Assembly (NCBI GenBank): GCA_900772625.1
Contig: CAAHEQ010000026.1
Location: 1 to 9,995, forward strand
Origin: Alphaproteobacteria bacterium
GTDB lineage: Bacteria > Pseudomonadota > Alphaproteobacteria > CAAHEQ01 > UBA3637
Direction of reading: 5' to 3'
Length of the DNA: 9,995 nt
The position numbers and the translations under genes are program-made. Of this stretch, positions 1 through 6,295 are shown piece by piece (position 1 is the first letter of the stretch; each line of letters begins with the position of its first letter). The notes under the pieces were generated by a model. That model did not search any database and was not told the DNA's origin. It worked only from the letters and a program-made list of their open reading frames with translations.

Positions 1-117
1 AACTATGACGAAATTGATAAAATCAGAGGTATGGATGTAATCATTTGTACATCTGCGAAGACGGATAAAGAAGCAAGAGCTTTGTTGTCTGCCTTTAATA
101 TGCCGTTCACAAAGTAA
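1..117 (+). CDS. rplE: 50S ribosomal protein L5, C-terminal 38 residues (partial)
   Basis: Reading frame 1 is open from the first base to a TAA at 115-117 and encodes a tail containing DEIDKIRGMDVIICTSAKT and ending in SAFNMPFTK. This matches the conserved C-terminus of L5, which binds 5S rRNA in the central protuberance of the large subunit. The rest of the gene lies left of the window. The rpsN ribosome binding site (AAGGAG) begins within its stop codon region, so the two genes are surely co-transcribed in the usual spc order rplE-rpsN. Confidence 0.95.
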   Translation, partial: NYDEIDKIRGMDVIICTSAKTDKEARALLSAFNMPFTK

Positions 118-130
118 GGAGTTAGAAACT

Positions 131-436
131 ATGGCAAAAACAAGTAGTATCGAACGCAATAAGAAGCGGATCAACTTGAATCGCAAGTACAAAGCAAGAT
201 ATGATGCTTTGAAGGCGATTATCAATAATCCGAATTCGACTCCAGAGGAAATTTTCCAAGCTGAGTTGAAGATTCAAAAGTTGCCTCGCAATGCGTCTAA
301 AGTCCGTATTCACAATCGTTGTGAATTGACGGGACGTTCTCGTGGTAATACTCGTAAATTCGGGCTGTGTCGTATCAAAATCCGTGAATTGGCTAACGAA
401 GGTCAAATTCCTGGTATGAAGAAGTCCAGTTGGTAA
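131..436 (+). CDS. rpsN: 30S ribosomal protein S14 (zinc-independent form)
   Basis: The 101-residue product has the length and sequence of the long bacterial S14 (starting MAKTSSIERNKKR, ending GQIPGMKKSSW). S14 assembles late in the 30S head next to S3, S10 and S19. The C-terminal core has NRCELTGRSRG followed by RKFGLCRIKIREL. Only two cysteines are present and there is no pair of CxxC motifs, so this is the form that does not bind zinc. AAGGAG at about 115-120 is well placed for the ATG. The gene lies 13 bases after rplE and 12 before rpsH. Six of its seven leucines are TTG. Confidence 0.97.
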   Translation: MAKTSSIERNKKRINLNRKYKARYDALKAIINNPNSTPEEIFQAELKIQKLPRNASKVRIHNRCELTGRSRGNTRKFGLCRIKIRELANEGQIPGMKKSSW

Positions 437-448
437 GGAGATTAGAAG

Positions 449-847
449 ATGTCTATGACAGATCCAATAGCAGATATGTTGACTCGCATCAGAAATGGTC
501 AACAAGCGAAAAAAAGTCATGTGATGACTCCAGCATCTTCCTTGCGTGCAAGCGTGTTGGACGTTTTGGTTCGCGAAGGTTATATTCGCGGCTATGAGCG
601 TCAAGCTGTTCGCGCAGGCGTTGATGAATTCAAGATTGAATTGAAATATCATGAAGGTCGTCCTGTGATTAACGAAATTCAACGTGTATCGACTCCAGGT
701 CGTCGCGTGTATTCGAAAGTGAAAGATTTACCAAAATTCTACAACGGTTTGGGAATCTTTGTGTTGTCGACTCCACAAGGTGTGATGAGCGATAATGAAG
801 CTCGTCAAGCCAATGTTGGTGGCGAAGTGTTATGTAAGGTATTCTAA
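449..847 (+). CDS. rpsH: 30S ribosomal protein S8
   Basis: The 132-residue product starts MSMTDPIADMLTRIRN and ends with the S8 signature region STPQGVMSDNEARQANVGG followed by EVLCKVF. S8 is a primary binder of 16S rRNA helix 21 in the central domain. In E. coli it also represses the spc operon by binding the mRNA near rplE-rpsH; whether that happens here cannot be judged because the likely target lies mostly outside the window. AAGGAG overlaps the rpsN stop region and sets the start at 449. Seven of its nine leucines are TTG, two are TTA, none is CTN. Confidence 0.97.
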   Translation: MSMTDPIADMLTRIRNGQQAKKSHVMTPASSLRASVLDVLVREGYIRGYERQAVRAGVDEFKIELKYHEGRPVINEIQRVSTPGRRVYSKVKDLPKFYNGLGIFVLSTPQGVMSDNEARQANVGGEVLCKVF

Positions 848-858
848 GGGAGGAAAGT

Positions 859-1392
859 ATGTCAAGAGTTGGTAAACATTCTATCGTTCTTCCTCAAGGC
901 GTGACTGTGACAGTCAATGGTGAACAAGTGACTGTCAAAGGAAAATTGGGTGAATTGACTACTCAAGTTTCTGATAAAGTGACTGTGACAGTGGACAACA
1001 ACGAAATCGTTGTAAAGCCTGTTGCACAAACAAAAGAATGCCGTATGAATTGGGGAACAACCCGTGCGAACTTGAACAATATGGTCAAGGGCGTATCCGA
1101 AGGTTTTGTCCGTAAGTTGGAAATGATTGGCGTTGGTTATCGTGGTCAAGCCACGGCCAAGGGCATTAAGTTGTCTTTGGGCTACAGCCACGACATTGAT
1201 TACGTTGCGCCACAAGGTATCAAAATTGCATGCCCTGACGTGACACAAATCGAAGTTTCTGGTATTGACAAACGTTTGGTTGGTGCTGTTGCTGCTGAAT
1301 TGCGTTCTTATCGTTCTCCAGAACCTTACAAAGGTAAAGGCGTGAAGTACGTAGAAGAAACAGTTCGTCGTAAAGAAGGCAAAAAGAAATAG
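859..1392 (+). CDS. rplF: 50S ribosomal protein L6
   Basis: The 177-residue product matches full-length L6. It starts MSRVGKHSIVLPQGVTVTV and carries the conserved C-terminal block RSPEPYKGKGVKYVEETVRR with a lysine-rich tail. L6 sits near the sarcin-ricin loop at the base of the L7/L12 stalk and consists of two similar domains. GGGAGG at about 848-853 precedes the ATG. The gene lies 11 bases after rpsH and 9 before rplR. A 14-base direct repeat inside the gene (901-914 and 979-992) encodes two similar beta-strand stretches of domain 1 and needs no further explanation. Confidence 0.97.
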   Translation: MSRVGKHSIVLPQGVTVTVNGEQVTVKGKLGELTTQVSDKVTVTVDNNEIVVKPVAQTKECRMNWGTTRANLNNMVKGVSEGFVRKLEMIGVGYRGQATAKGIKLSLGYSHDIDYVAPQGIKIACPDVTQIEVSGIDKRLVGAVAAELRSYRSPEPYKGKGVKYVEETVRRKEGKKK

Positions 1393-1401
1393 GATTTAAA
1401 A

Positions 1402-1755
1402 ATGAAAGTATCAGATATTAAATTTGAACGTCGTAAAGCTCGTGTTCGTTATGGCTTAAAGAAGAACGCTTCCGACAAATTGCGTTTGTCCGTGTATCGT
1501 TCCGAAAAGAACATTTCTGTTCAAGTCATTGATGACAAGGCTGGAAAGACATTGGTTTCTGCGTCTTCTTTGAATAAGGAAATCACAGAAAAAGGTTCGA
1601 CTGTTGCTGGTGCAATCGCGGTTGGCAAATTGATTGCTGAACGTGCTTTGAAAGCTGGTATCAGTGAAGTAGTATTTGACCGTGGCGGCTACATCTATCA
1701 CGGACGCGTCAAAGCGTTGGCAGATGCAGCTCGTGAAGCAGGTCTGAAATTTTAG
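1402..1755 (+). CDS. rplR: 50S ribosomal protein L18
   Basis: The 117-residue product has the usual L18 length. It begins with a basic region (KFERRKARVRYGLKKN), continues with RLSVYRSEKNISVQVID, and ends FDRGGYIYHGRVKALADAAR then EAGLKF, the classic L18 C-terminus. L18 binds 5S rRNA together with L5. The ATG at 1402 follows AGGA at 1391-1394, which overlaps the rplF stop. The gap to rpsE is 9 bases with AGGAG in it. Confidence 0.97.
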   Translation: MKVSDIKFERRKARVRYGLKKNASDKLRLSVYRSEKNISVQVIDDKAGKTLVSASSLNKEITEKGSTVAGAIAVGKLIAERALKAGISEVVFDRGGYIYHGRVKALADAAREAGLKF

Positions 1756-1764
1756 GAGAAGCAA

Positions 1765-2364
1765 ATGGCTCGTACAGAAAATACACAAAATCGTCGTAAG
1801 AACGACGAAGCCAAAGTCGAAAAAGTTCAAGAAGAATTTGTCGACAAGCTGGTGCACGTTAACCGTGTTGCAAAGACCGTTAAAGGTGGACGCCGTATGG
1901 CATTTGCTGCGTTGGTTGTCGTTGGTGATCAAAAGGGTCGCGTTGGTTTCGGAACTGGCAAGGCGCGTGAAGTGCCTGAAGCTATCCGCAAGGCAACAGA
2001 GGCTGCTAAACACACGATGATCCGCGTGCCTTTGCGTGAAGGTCGTACATTGCATCACGATGTGATGGGGCACTATGGTGCGGGCAAGGTTATCTTGCGT
2101 GCAGCGCCAGCTGGTACTGGTATCATTGCTGGTGGTCCAATGCGTGCTGTATTTGAAACGATGGGAATTCAAGACATTGTTGCGAAATCTCACGGTTCTC
2201 AAAACCCACACAATATGATTCGTGCAACGTTTGCTGCTTTGACTTCGGTCAACTCGCCACGCATTGTTGCTGCTAAACGCGGCAAGAAAGTGGGCGACAT
2301 TGTTTCTCGTCGTGAAGGTACGGCGGACAAAGAAACAGCAGCCGATACAGAAGTAAAGGAATAA
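1765..2364 (+). CDS. rpsE: 30S ribosomal protein S5
   Basis: The 199-residue product has an N-terminal extension of roughly 20 hydrophilic residues. Then comes the S5 double-stranded-RNA-binding domain (FVDKLVHVNRVAKTVKGGRR, FAALVVVGD, GRVGFGTGKAREVPEAIRKA) and the C-terminal domain with GTGIIAGGPMRAVFETMGIQ. S5 lies at the mRNA entry and decoding side of the 30S subunit and affects fidelity. The start follows AGGAG at 1754-1758. The C-terminus is a charged tail (DKETAADTEVKE). Only 4 bases separate its stop from rplO, so rpmD, which usually lies here, is missing. Confidence 0.97.
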   Translation: MARTENTQNRRKNDEAKVEKVQEEFVDKLVHVNRVAKTVKGGRRMAFAALVVVGDQKGRVGFGTGKAREVPEAIRKATEAAKHTMIRVPLREGRTLHHDVMGHYGAGKVILRAAPAGTGIIAGGPMRAVFETMGIQDIVAKSHGSQNPHNMIRATFAALTSVNSPRIVAAKRGKKVGDIVSRREGTADKETAADTEVKE

Positions 2365-2368
2365 TAAA

Positions 2369-2860
2369 ATGAAACTGAATCAAGTTCGTGATAATGAAGG
2401 ATCCCGTACATCGCGTATGCGTGTTGCTCGCGGTTACGGCTCTGGAAAAGGTCGTACAGCTGGCCGTGGCGTGAAGGGTCAAACTTCACGTTCTGGCGTG
2501 GCGATTAACGGTTTCGAAGGCGGACAAATGCCGATTTACCGTCGCTTACCAAAGCGTGGTTTTACTAACATTTTCCGTTCTGAATTTGTTGAAGTAAACT
2601 TGTCGCGTTTGCAATCTGCAATTGATGCGGGTTCTTTGGACGCTACAAAGGAAATCAATGCGGTATCTTTGATGGAAGCGGGCGTTGTCCGCCGTGCAAA
2701 AGACGGTATCCGTATTTTGGGCAAAGGCGAATTGAAATCGAAAGTGACGGTTCGTGTTGCTGGCATTTCCGCTTCGGCAAAAGAAGCAATTGAAAAATTG
2801 GGTGGTACAGTCATTTTGGACACAAAGTCCGCAGATGACAACGCTCAAAAAGCTGAATAA
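2369..2860 (+). CDS. rplO: 50S ribosomal protein L15
   Basis: The 163-residue product starts MKLNQVRDNEGSRTSRMRVA, has the glycine- and arginine-rich N-terminal extension that threads into 23S rRNA (RGYGSGKGRTAGRGVKGQTS), and then the L15 signature GGQMPIYRRLPKRGF. The C-terminal globular part ends in an acidic tail (KSADDNAQKAE). The length is close to that of alphaproteobacterial L15. AAGGA at about 2357-2361, inside the end of rpsE, serves as ribosome binding site. It is the last ribosomal gene before secY, from which it is separated by 76 bases holding a strong hairpin. Confidence 0.97.
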   Translation: MKLNQVRDNEGSRTSRMRVARGYGSGKGRTAGRGVKGQTSRSGVAINGFEGGQMPIYRRLPKRGFTNIFRSEFVEVNLSRLQSAIDAGSLDATKEINAVSLMEAGVVRRAKDGIRILGKGELKSKVTVRVAGISASAKEAIEKLGGTVILDTKSADDNAQKAE

Positions 2861-2870
2861 GTAAGTGGAC

Positions 2871-2897
2871 GGGCAGCGAGCATTATGCTTGCTGCCC
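2871..2897 (+). other. Strong hairpin without U-tract between rplO and secY
   Basis: GGGCAGCGAGCA (2871-2882) pairs with TGCTTGCTGCCC (2886-2897) across a TTA loop, giving 12 base pairs with one G-U wobble. The bases that follow (AAAGCGATAAATAAC) lack a T-run, so it does not look like an intrinsic terminator. It could be an mRNA-stability or processing element, or a protein-binding site, and may set the level of secY-adk relative to the ribosomal genes upstream. The pairing is seen directly; the role is inferred. Confidence 0.7.
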
Positions 2898-2936
2898 AAA
2901 GCGATAAATAACTGATAGATTATATAAGAGGTAAAA

Positions 2937-4286
2937 ATGGGTGTTTTAACTGGACAAATGGAACAAAGTTCTGCATGGGGAGCGTTTGCAAAAGCGGGGG
3001 ACTTACAAAAAAGAATTTTGTTTACAATTATCGCATTGGTTGTTTTTCGTTTTGGAACGTACATTCCTCTGCCTGGTATTAACACGGCAGTCTTGACAGA
3101 TATTTTTTCAAAATCCGCAGCGGGCAATTTGCTTGGAATGTTTGATACATTTGCAGGCGGTGCTTTATCGCGTATGGCTGTTTTAGCCTTAAACATTATG
3201 CCATACATTTCGGCATCCATCGTGATTCAGTTGTTGGCAGCAATTATCGAACCTTTGAAGGCTTTGCGTAAGGAAGGCGAATCGGGCGTACGTAAATTAA
3301 ATCAATACACACGTTATTTGACGATTTTGATTACGGTTTTACAAGGTTATGGTCTCGCTGTCACTCTTGAAAATATGGGCGATGGAAATGCTGTGATTAT
3401 GACTTCTGCATGGCTTTTCCGCTTGACAACGGTCGTTTCCTTGTTAGGTGGTACATTGTTTGTGATGTGGCTAGGTGAACAAATTACTGAACGTGGTGTT
3501 GGTAATGGTACTTCGTTGATTATTACGATTGGTATTATTGCTGAATTGCCAAACGCGTTATTCCGCACATTTGAATTAGGTAGAGCAGGCGAATTATCTC
3601 AATTAACGGTTTTTGGTTTGCTTTTGATGACGATTGCTTTAATTTATGTTGTTGTCTTGTTTGAACGAGCTCAACGCCGCATTGTCATTCAATATCCAAA
3701 AGGAATGTCAGCAGGTGGTCGTGCAATGGCAATGAAAAACTCGTATTTTCCATTGAAGATTAATCCAACGGGCGTGATGCCTCCGATTTTCGCATCTGCT
3801 TTGTTGATGTTGCCTTTGACGGCCGTCAACTTCTTGTCAAATTCGAATGTTGGCTGGGCACAAACTATGCAAGTTTGGATGAGCCGTGGTGGCTTTGTCT
3901 ATATGACAATTTATGCGCTGTTAATTATTGGCTTTACGTTCTTTTACACAAACTTGGTTTTTAATCCGAAAGAAACGGCCGATAACTTAAAGAAAAACGG
4001 TGGCTTTATTGCGGGAATTCGCCCTGGAGCAAGCACTGCCGAGTATCTAGGATATGTCATGAATCGTTTGACGGTTTTGGGTGCTTTGTATTTGGCTACA
4101 TTGTGCGTTATTCCTGAAATTTTGATAGCTGAACTGGCCGTGCCGTTTGTGCTGGGTGGAACAACTTTGCTAATCGTTGTGACTGTGGTTATGGATACAA
4201 TTAGCCAAATTCAGTCGCACTTGATTGCGCACCAATATGAAAGTTTAATCCGCAAGGCACAGCTCAAGGGGCTTTACAGAAGATGA
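2937..4286 (+). CDS. secY: Protein translocase subunit SecY
   Basis: The 449-residue product is a full-length SecY, the channel of the SecYEG translocon in the inner membrane. Ten hydrophobic segments are recognisable, starting near residues 27-42. Conserved pieces include ALNIMPYISASIVIQLL (residues 84-100), the cytoplasmic loop KGMSAGGRAMAMKNSYFPLK (255-274) followed by INPTGVMPPIFA, and GIRPG (360-364), whose Arg362 corresponds to the E. coli Arg357 needed for SecA-driven transport. The C-terminus QSHLIAHQYESLIRKAQLKG is typical. AAGAGG at 2926-2931 fixes the ATG at 2937. The last codons overlap adk by four bases. Leucine codons are more mixed (TTA, CTT, TTG) than in the ribosomal genes, which fits lower expression. 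Confidence 0.97.
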   Translation: MGVLTGQMEQSSAWGAFAKAGDLQKRILFTIIALVVFRFGTYIPLPGINTAVLTDIFSKSAAGNLLGMFDTFAGGALSRMAVLALNIMPYISASIVIQLLAAIIEPLKALRKEGESGVRKLNQYTRYLTILITVLQGYGLAVTLENMGDGNAVIMTSAWLFRLTTVVSLLGGTLFVMWLGEQITERGVGNGTSLIITIGIIAELPNALFRTFELGRAGELSQLTVFGLLLMTIALIYVVVLFERAQRRIVIQYPKGMSAGGRAMAMKNSYFPLKINPTGVMPPIFASALLMLPLTAVNFLSNSNVGWAQTMQVWMSRGGFVYMTIYALLIIGFTFFYTNLVFNPKETADNLKKNGGFIAGIRPGASTAEYLGYVMNRLTVLGALYLATLCVIPEILIAELAVPFVLGGTTLLIVVTVVMDTISQIQSHLIAHQYESLIRKAQLKGLYRR

Positions 4287-4930
4287 CACGCGCGCACAAC
4301 ATCGTTTTGATTGGCCCGCCTGGGTCGGGCAAAGGGACGCAAGCCGAAATCTTAGAGCGCTGGTTGCGCATTCCCCATTTGTCTACAGGCGATATGTTGC
4401 GCGAGGCGGCTGCAACTGGCTCGGAGCTGGGCTTGAAAATCAAAGCGTTGATTGATGGCGGTAATTTTGTACCAGATGATGTGATGACGCCTTTCGTTGT
4501 GGAAAAGCTCAACAGTTCAGAGTGTAAGGACGGCTTTATTTTGGATGGTTTTCCGCGCAATGTGGCGCAAGCCCGTCTGCTGGACGAACTTTTGGCCAAG
4601 CGTAATATGAAAATCGATGTGGCAATAAAGTTGCAAGTGCCTGATTCGTATGTGACGAACCGCATTTTGCACCGTGCTAAGTGTGCTGCATGCGGTCATG
4701 TTTATCAGCAAAATGACGCGCGTTCCGAGCACTGTCCAGCGTGTGGCAGCGCCGACTTTACGCAGCGCGCCGATGACAATTTAGAAACGGTCAAGTCGCG
4801 TTTGAAAACGTACCGTCTTGTGACGGCGCCCGTTGTGCCGTATTATGAGGAGCGCGGGCTTTTGGTTTGCATTGATGGAATCGGCAGCATTAAGGAAGTC
4901 GCCGAACGGATACGGGCAGAACTTCGGTAA
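4283..4930 (+). CDS. adk: Adenylate kinase, long form with four-cysteine LID
   Basis: The 215-residue product interconverts ATP + AMP and 2 ADP in the cytoplasm. It shows the P-loop GPPGSGKGT (residues 11-19), the AMP-binding LSTGD (33-37) and DGFPR (88-92), and RADDN after the LID. The LID carries C134, C137, C151 and C154 (CxxC-x13-CxxC), the pattern that binds a structural zinc in many long adenylate kinases. The E. coli enzyme lacks it. The ATG sits in an ATGA overlap with secY, implying translational coupling; a purine-rich AAGGGG lies about 12 bases upstream. GCG, GCC and CGC codons are more frequent than in the neighbours, which looks like weaker codon selection rather than clear transfer. 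The secY-adk pair is normal for Alphaproteobacteria. Confidence 0.97.
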   Translation: MTRAHNIVLIGPPGSGKGTQAEILERWLRIPHLSTGDMLREAAATGSELGLKIKALIDGGNFVPDDVMTPFVVEKLNSSECKDGFILDGFPRNVAQARLLDELLAKRNMKIDVAIKLQVPDSYVTNRILHRAKCAACGHVYQQNDARSEHCPACGSADFTQRADDNLETVKSRLKTYRLVTAPVVPYYEERGLLVCIDGIGSIKEVAERIRAELR

Positions 4931-4998
4931 TTTTAAGGCGCAGGCGTTCGGGCTCGGCTTTTTGTCGGGTACGCCAGAATGCTGCGAGTTGACAAAAG

Positions 4999-5007
4999 TG
5001 TTATATT
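4999..5007 (+). promoter_or_regulatory. Possible extended -10 promoter upstream of the orphan ORF
   Basis: TG-T-TATATT at 4999-5007 fits an extended -10 element. A TTGACA lies at 4989-4994, only 7 bases ahead of TATATT, so the two cannot act together as -35 and -10. With a start about 7 bases downstream (around 5014), the transcript would begin only some 8 bases before the GTG at 5022, so the message would be nearly leaderless. The motif is visible; its activity is a guess. Confidence 0.3.
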
Positions 5008-5021
5008 AAGCTTACAAAAAA

Positions 5022-5306
5022 GTGAAAATGTCGTGGATAGAAGATGATTTTTCAGGGCCTTGTGACGGCACAGACGATAACTTTTTGATGTCAGATGCGC
5101 AAAAGTCAAAGACAGCCAGATGGGCGGACAAGCTTGAGTTGTGGTATTTTTTGGGTCTTTCAATCTGTGCACCTCACAAAATGCGTGAAGAACAGACAAA
5201 AACTTTAGATATTGCTGCGCAAGACAAGTTGCTAGGCCGTTTGTCTCTGCATAAAAAGTGTGTACATTTGAAGCAGCCTCACGCCTTGCAGAAAATTCAC
5301 GGATAA
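5022..5306 (+). CDS. Orphan hypothetical protein in the adk-rpsM gap (doubtful)
   Basis: This is an open frame of 94 codons from GTG 5022 (next in-frame ATG at 5028) to TAA 5304-5306. I do not recognise the product. It is hydrophilic, with an acidic N-terminus (SWIEDDFSGPCDGTDDNF), a short apolar patch LWYFLGLSICAP near residues 41-52, and a basic C-terminal third rich in Lys and His. No signal peptide or membrane segment is convincing. No Shine-Dalgarno sequence precedes either start, which argues against it unless the mRNA is nearly leaderless. The opposite strand is also open over much of the same stretch but gives a less plausible protein. It may be a lineage-specific small gene, a decayed gene, or chance. 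Confidence 0.35.
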   Translation: MKMSWIEDDFSGPCDGTDDNFLMSDAQKSKTARWADKLELWYFLGLSICAPHKMREEQTKTLDIAAQDKLLGRLSLHKKCVHLKQPHALQKIHG

Positions 5307-5397
5307 AAAATACAGGCTAAGCAGTCTTGTTGAGTATAGTTTTCTGATACGTTAATTTGATATAGTTTAAAAACTTTATATTTCATTAAAATTTTTC
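5307..5397. other. AT-rich stretch upstream of the rpsM promoter
   Basis: This segment is strongly AT-rich, with A- and T-tracts such as TTTAAAAACTTTATA around 5366-5380 and ATTAAAATTTTTC just before the -35 box. I see no gene in it. It could act as an UP-type element that boosts the alpha-operon promoter; this is inferred from composition and position only. Confidence 0.4.
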
Positions 5398-5425
5398 TTG
5401 ACAAATTATGCGAATCCTTTATAAT
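5398..5425 (+). promoter_or_regulatory. Consensus sigma-70-type promoter of the alpha operon
   Basis: TTGACA (5398-5403) and TATAAT (5420-5425) both match the consensus perfectly, with a 16-base spacer and AT-rich DNA upstream. Transcription would begin near 5432, giving a leader of about 67 bases before the rpsM start. This explains how rpsM-rpsK-rpoA-rplQ can be expressed apart from the spc genes after the break behind adk. Confidence 0.85.
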
Positions 5426-5443
5426 TTCAATCCTTAGGTTTTC

Positions 5444-5462
5444 TCTGTCCATGTCGGACGGA
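5444..5462 (+). other. Hairpin in the rpsM leader
   Basis: TCTGTCC (5444-5450) pairs with GGACGGA (5456-5462) around the loop ATGTC: seven pairs, one of them wobble. It lies some 12 bases after the predicted transcription start, and a T-rich stretch follows a few bases later. It may be part of a leader recognised by a ribosomal protein, or a weak attenuator; the sequence alone does not decide. Confidence 0.45.
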
Positions 5463-5498
5463 GGAGTTTGTTTTAATTTTAATGTTAGGAGAGTAGCC

Positions 5499-5876
5499 TT
5501 GGCACGTATTGCAGGTGTAAATATTCCGACAGCGAAGACAGTCGTCATTGGTTTGACGTATATCTATGGCATTGGACGGAAAAAAGCTCAAGAAATCTGT
5601 CAGAAGACAGGAGTTGAAGAAAGTAAGCGTGTAAACGCTTTGAGCGATGATGAAGTTTTAAAAATTCGTGAATTGATCGACAAAGAATACCATGTAGAAG
5701 GTGATTTGCGTCGTGAAGTTTCTTTGAACATCAAACGCTTGATGGATTTAGGTTGTTATAGAGGTTTGCGTCACCGTAAAGGTTTGCCAGTTCATGGTCA
5801 ACGTACACACACGAACGCACGTACACGTAAAGGAAAAGCAGTTCCTATTGCGGGTAAGAAGAAAGTGACTAAGTAA
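5499..5876 (+). CDS. rpsM: 30S ribosomal protein S13, TTG start
   Basis: From TTG at 5499 the product is 125 residues and begins (M)ARIAGVNIPTAKTVVIGLTY, the canonical S13 N-terminus. AGGAGAG at 5487-5493 sits at the right distance. The in-frame ATG at 5451 would add 16 residues (MSDGGVCFNFNVRRVA) unlike any S13 and lies inside a leader hairpin, so I reject it. S13 is in the 30S head and contacts 50S and P-site tRNA. The helix-two-turn-helix part GIGRKKAQEIC and the basic tail GLRHRKGLPVHGQRTHTNAR and its continuation TRKGKAVPIAGKKKVTK are present. It is first in the alpha operon, directly behind a consensus promoter; rpsK follows after 8 bases. Confidence 0.95.
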   Translation: MARIAGVNIPTAKTVVIGLTYIYGIGRKKAQEICQKTGVEESKRVNALSDDEVLKIRELIDKEYHVEGDLRREVSLNIKRLMDLGCYRGLRHRKGLPVHGQRTHTNARTRKGKAVPIAGKKKVTK

Positions 5877-5884
5877 GGAATTGA

Positions 5885-6286
5885 ATGATGGCTGAAAAAG
5901 AAGTAAAAGTTGCTCGCACAAGAAATCGCGACAGAAAGAATATTACATCTGGCGTAGCGCATGTAAATTCTACATTCAACAATATTATGGTGACAATCAC
6001 AGACGCTCAAGGTAATACAATCTCTTGGTGTTCTGGTGGTGTTAAAGGTTTTAAAGGTTCCAGAAAAGCAACTCCTTATGCTGCTCAAGTGACAGCAGAA
6101 GAAGCTGGTCGTAAAGCGATGGAACACGGTTTAAAGAGTTTGGAAGTTTTGGTTGCAGGACCTGGCTCAGGTCGTGAATCCGCTTTGCGCGCTTTCCAAG
6201 CTTTGGGCTTGACCATTACGGCAATTAAAGACGTCACAGGCGTTCCACACAATGGATGCCGTCCTCCAAAGCGTCGTCGTATTTAA
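5885..6286 (+). CDS. rpsK: 30S ribosomal protein S11
   Basis: The 133-residue product carries the S11 blocks ITSGVAHVNSTFNNIMVTIT, DAQGNTISWCSGGVKGFKGS, and GPGSGRESALRAFQALGL followed by VTGVPHNGCRPPKRRRI. S11 lies on the 30S platform at the Shine-Dalgarno/anti-Shine-Dalgarno cleft. Two ATG codons stand in tandem (5885 and 5888). AAGGA at 5875-5879 is 5 bases from the first and 8 from the second, so the true protein may start at the second and be 132 residues long. It is followed by 82 bases with two hairpins before rpoA. Confidence 0.96.
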   Translation: MMAEKEVKVARTRNRDRKNITSGVAHVNSTFNNIMVTITDAQGNTISWCSGGVKGFKGSRKATPYAAQVTAEEAGRKAMEHGLKSLEVLVAGPGSGRESALRAFQALGLTITAIKDVTGVPHNGCRPPKRRRI

Positions 6287-6295
6287 TTTTGAGTG

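Noticed and set aside
901..992. Direct repeat of 14 bases inside rplF
   Set aside because: It encodes two similar VTVTV strands of L6 domain 1; the protein fold and codon bias explain it.
1456..2211. A 251-codon open frame on the minus strand opposite rplR and rpsE
   Set aside because: It lies wholly antisense to two certain ribosomal genes, its sequence is rich in Cys, His, Phe and Thr as expected from reversed TTG/GAA-rich codons, and no ribosome binding site or known motif appears.
2871..2897. Calling the rplO-secY hairpin an intrinsic terminator
   Set aside because: No T-run follows; the next bases are A-rich, and secY has no evident promoter of its own in the remaining 39 bases.
2546..3220. 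A 224-codon minus-strand frame opposite rplO and the start of secY
   Set aside because: It spans the rplO-secY gap antisense to two recognised genes and has no recognisable domain; it is a shadow of their codon bias.
4931..4980. An intrinsic terminator behind adk
   Set aside because: A TTTTT is present, but no stem of adequate length ends just before it.
4933..5199. An 88-codon minus-strand frame in the adk-rpsM gap
   Set aside because: It overlaps the plus-strand orphan frame, has a composition poor in acidic residues and rich in Leu, Ser, Thr and Pro, and no ribosome binding site was seen; the plus-strand frame is the better candidate, though itself doubtful.
5451..5498. ATG 5451 as the start of rpsM
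   Set aside because: The extra 16 residues do not fit S13, there is no suitable ribosome binding site, and the ATG is in a hairpin loop; TTG 5499 with AGGAG fits the family.
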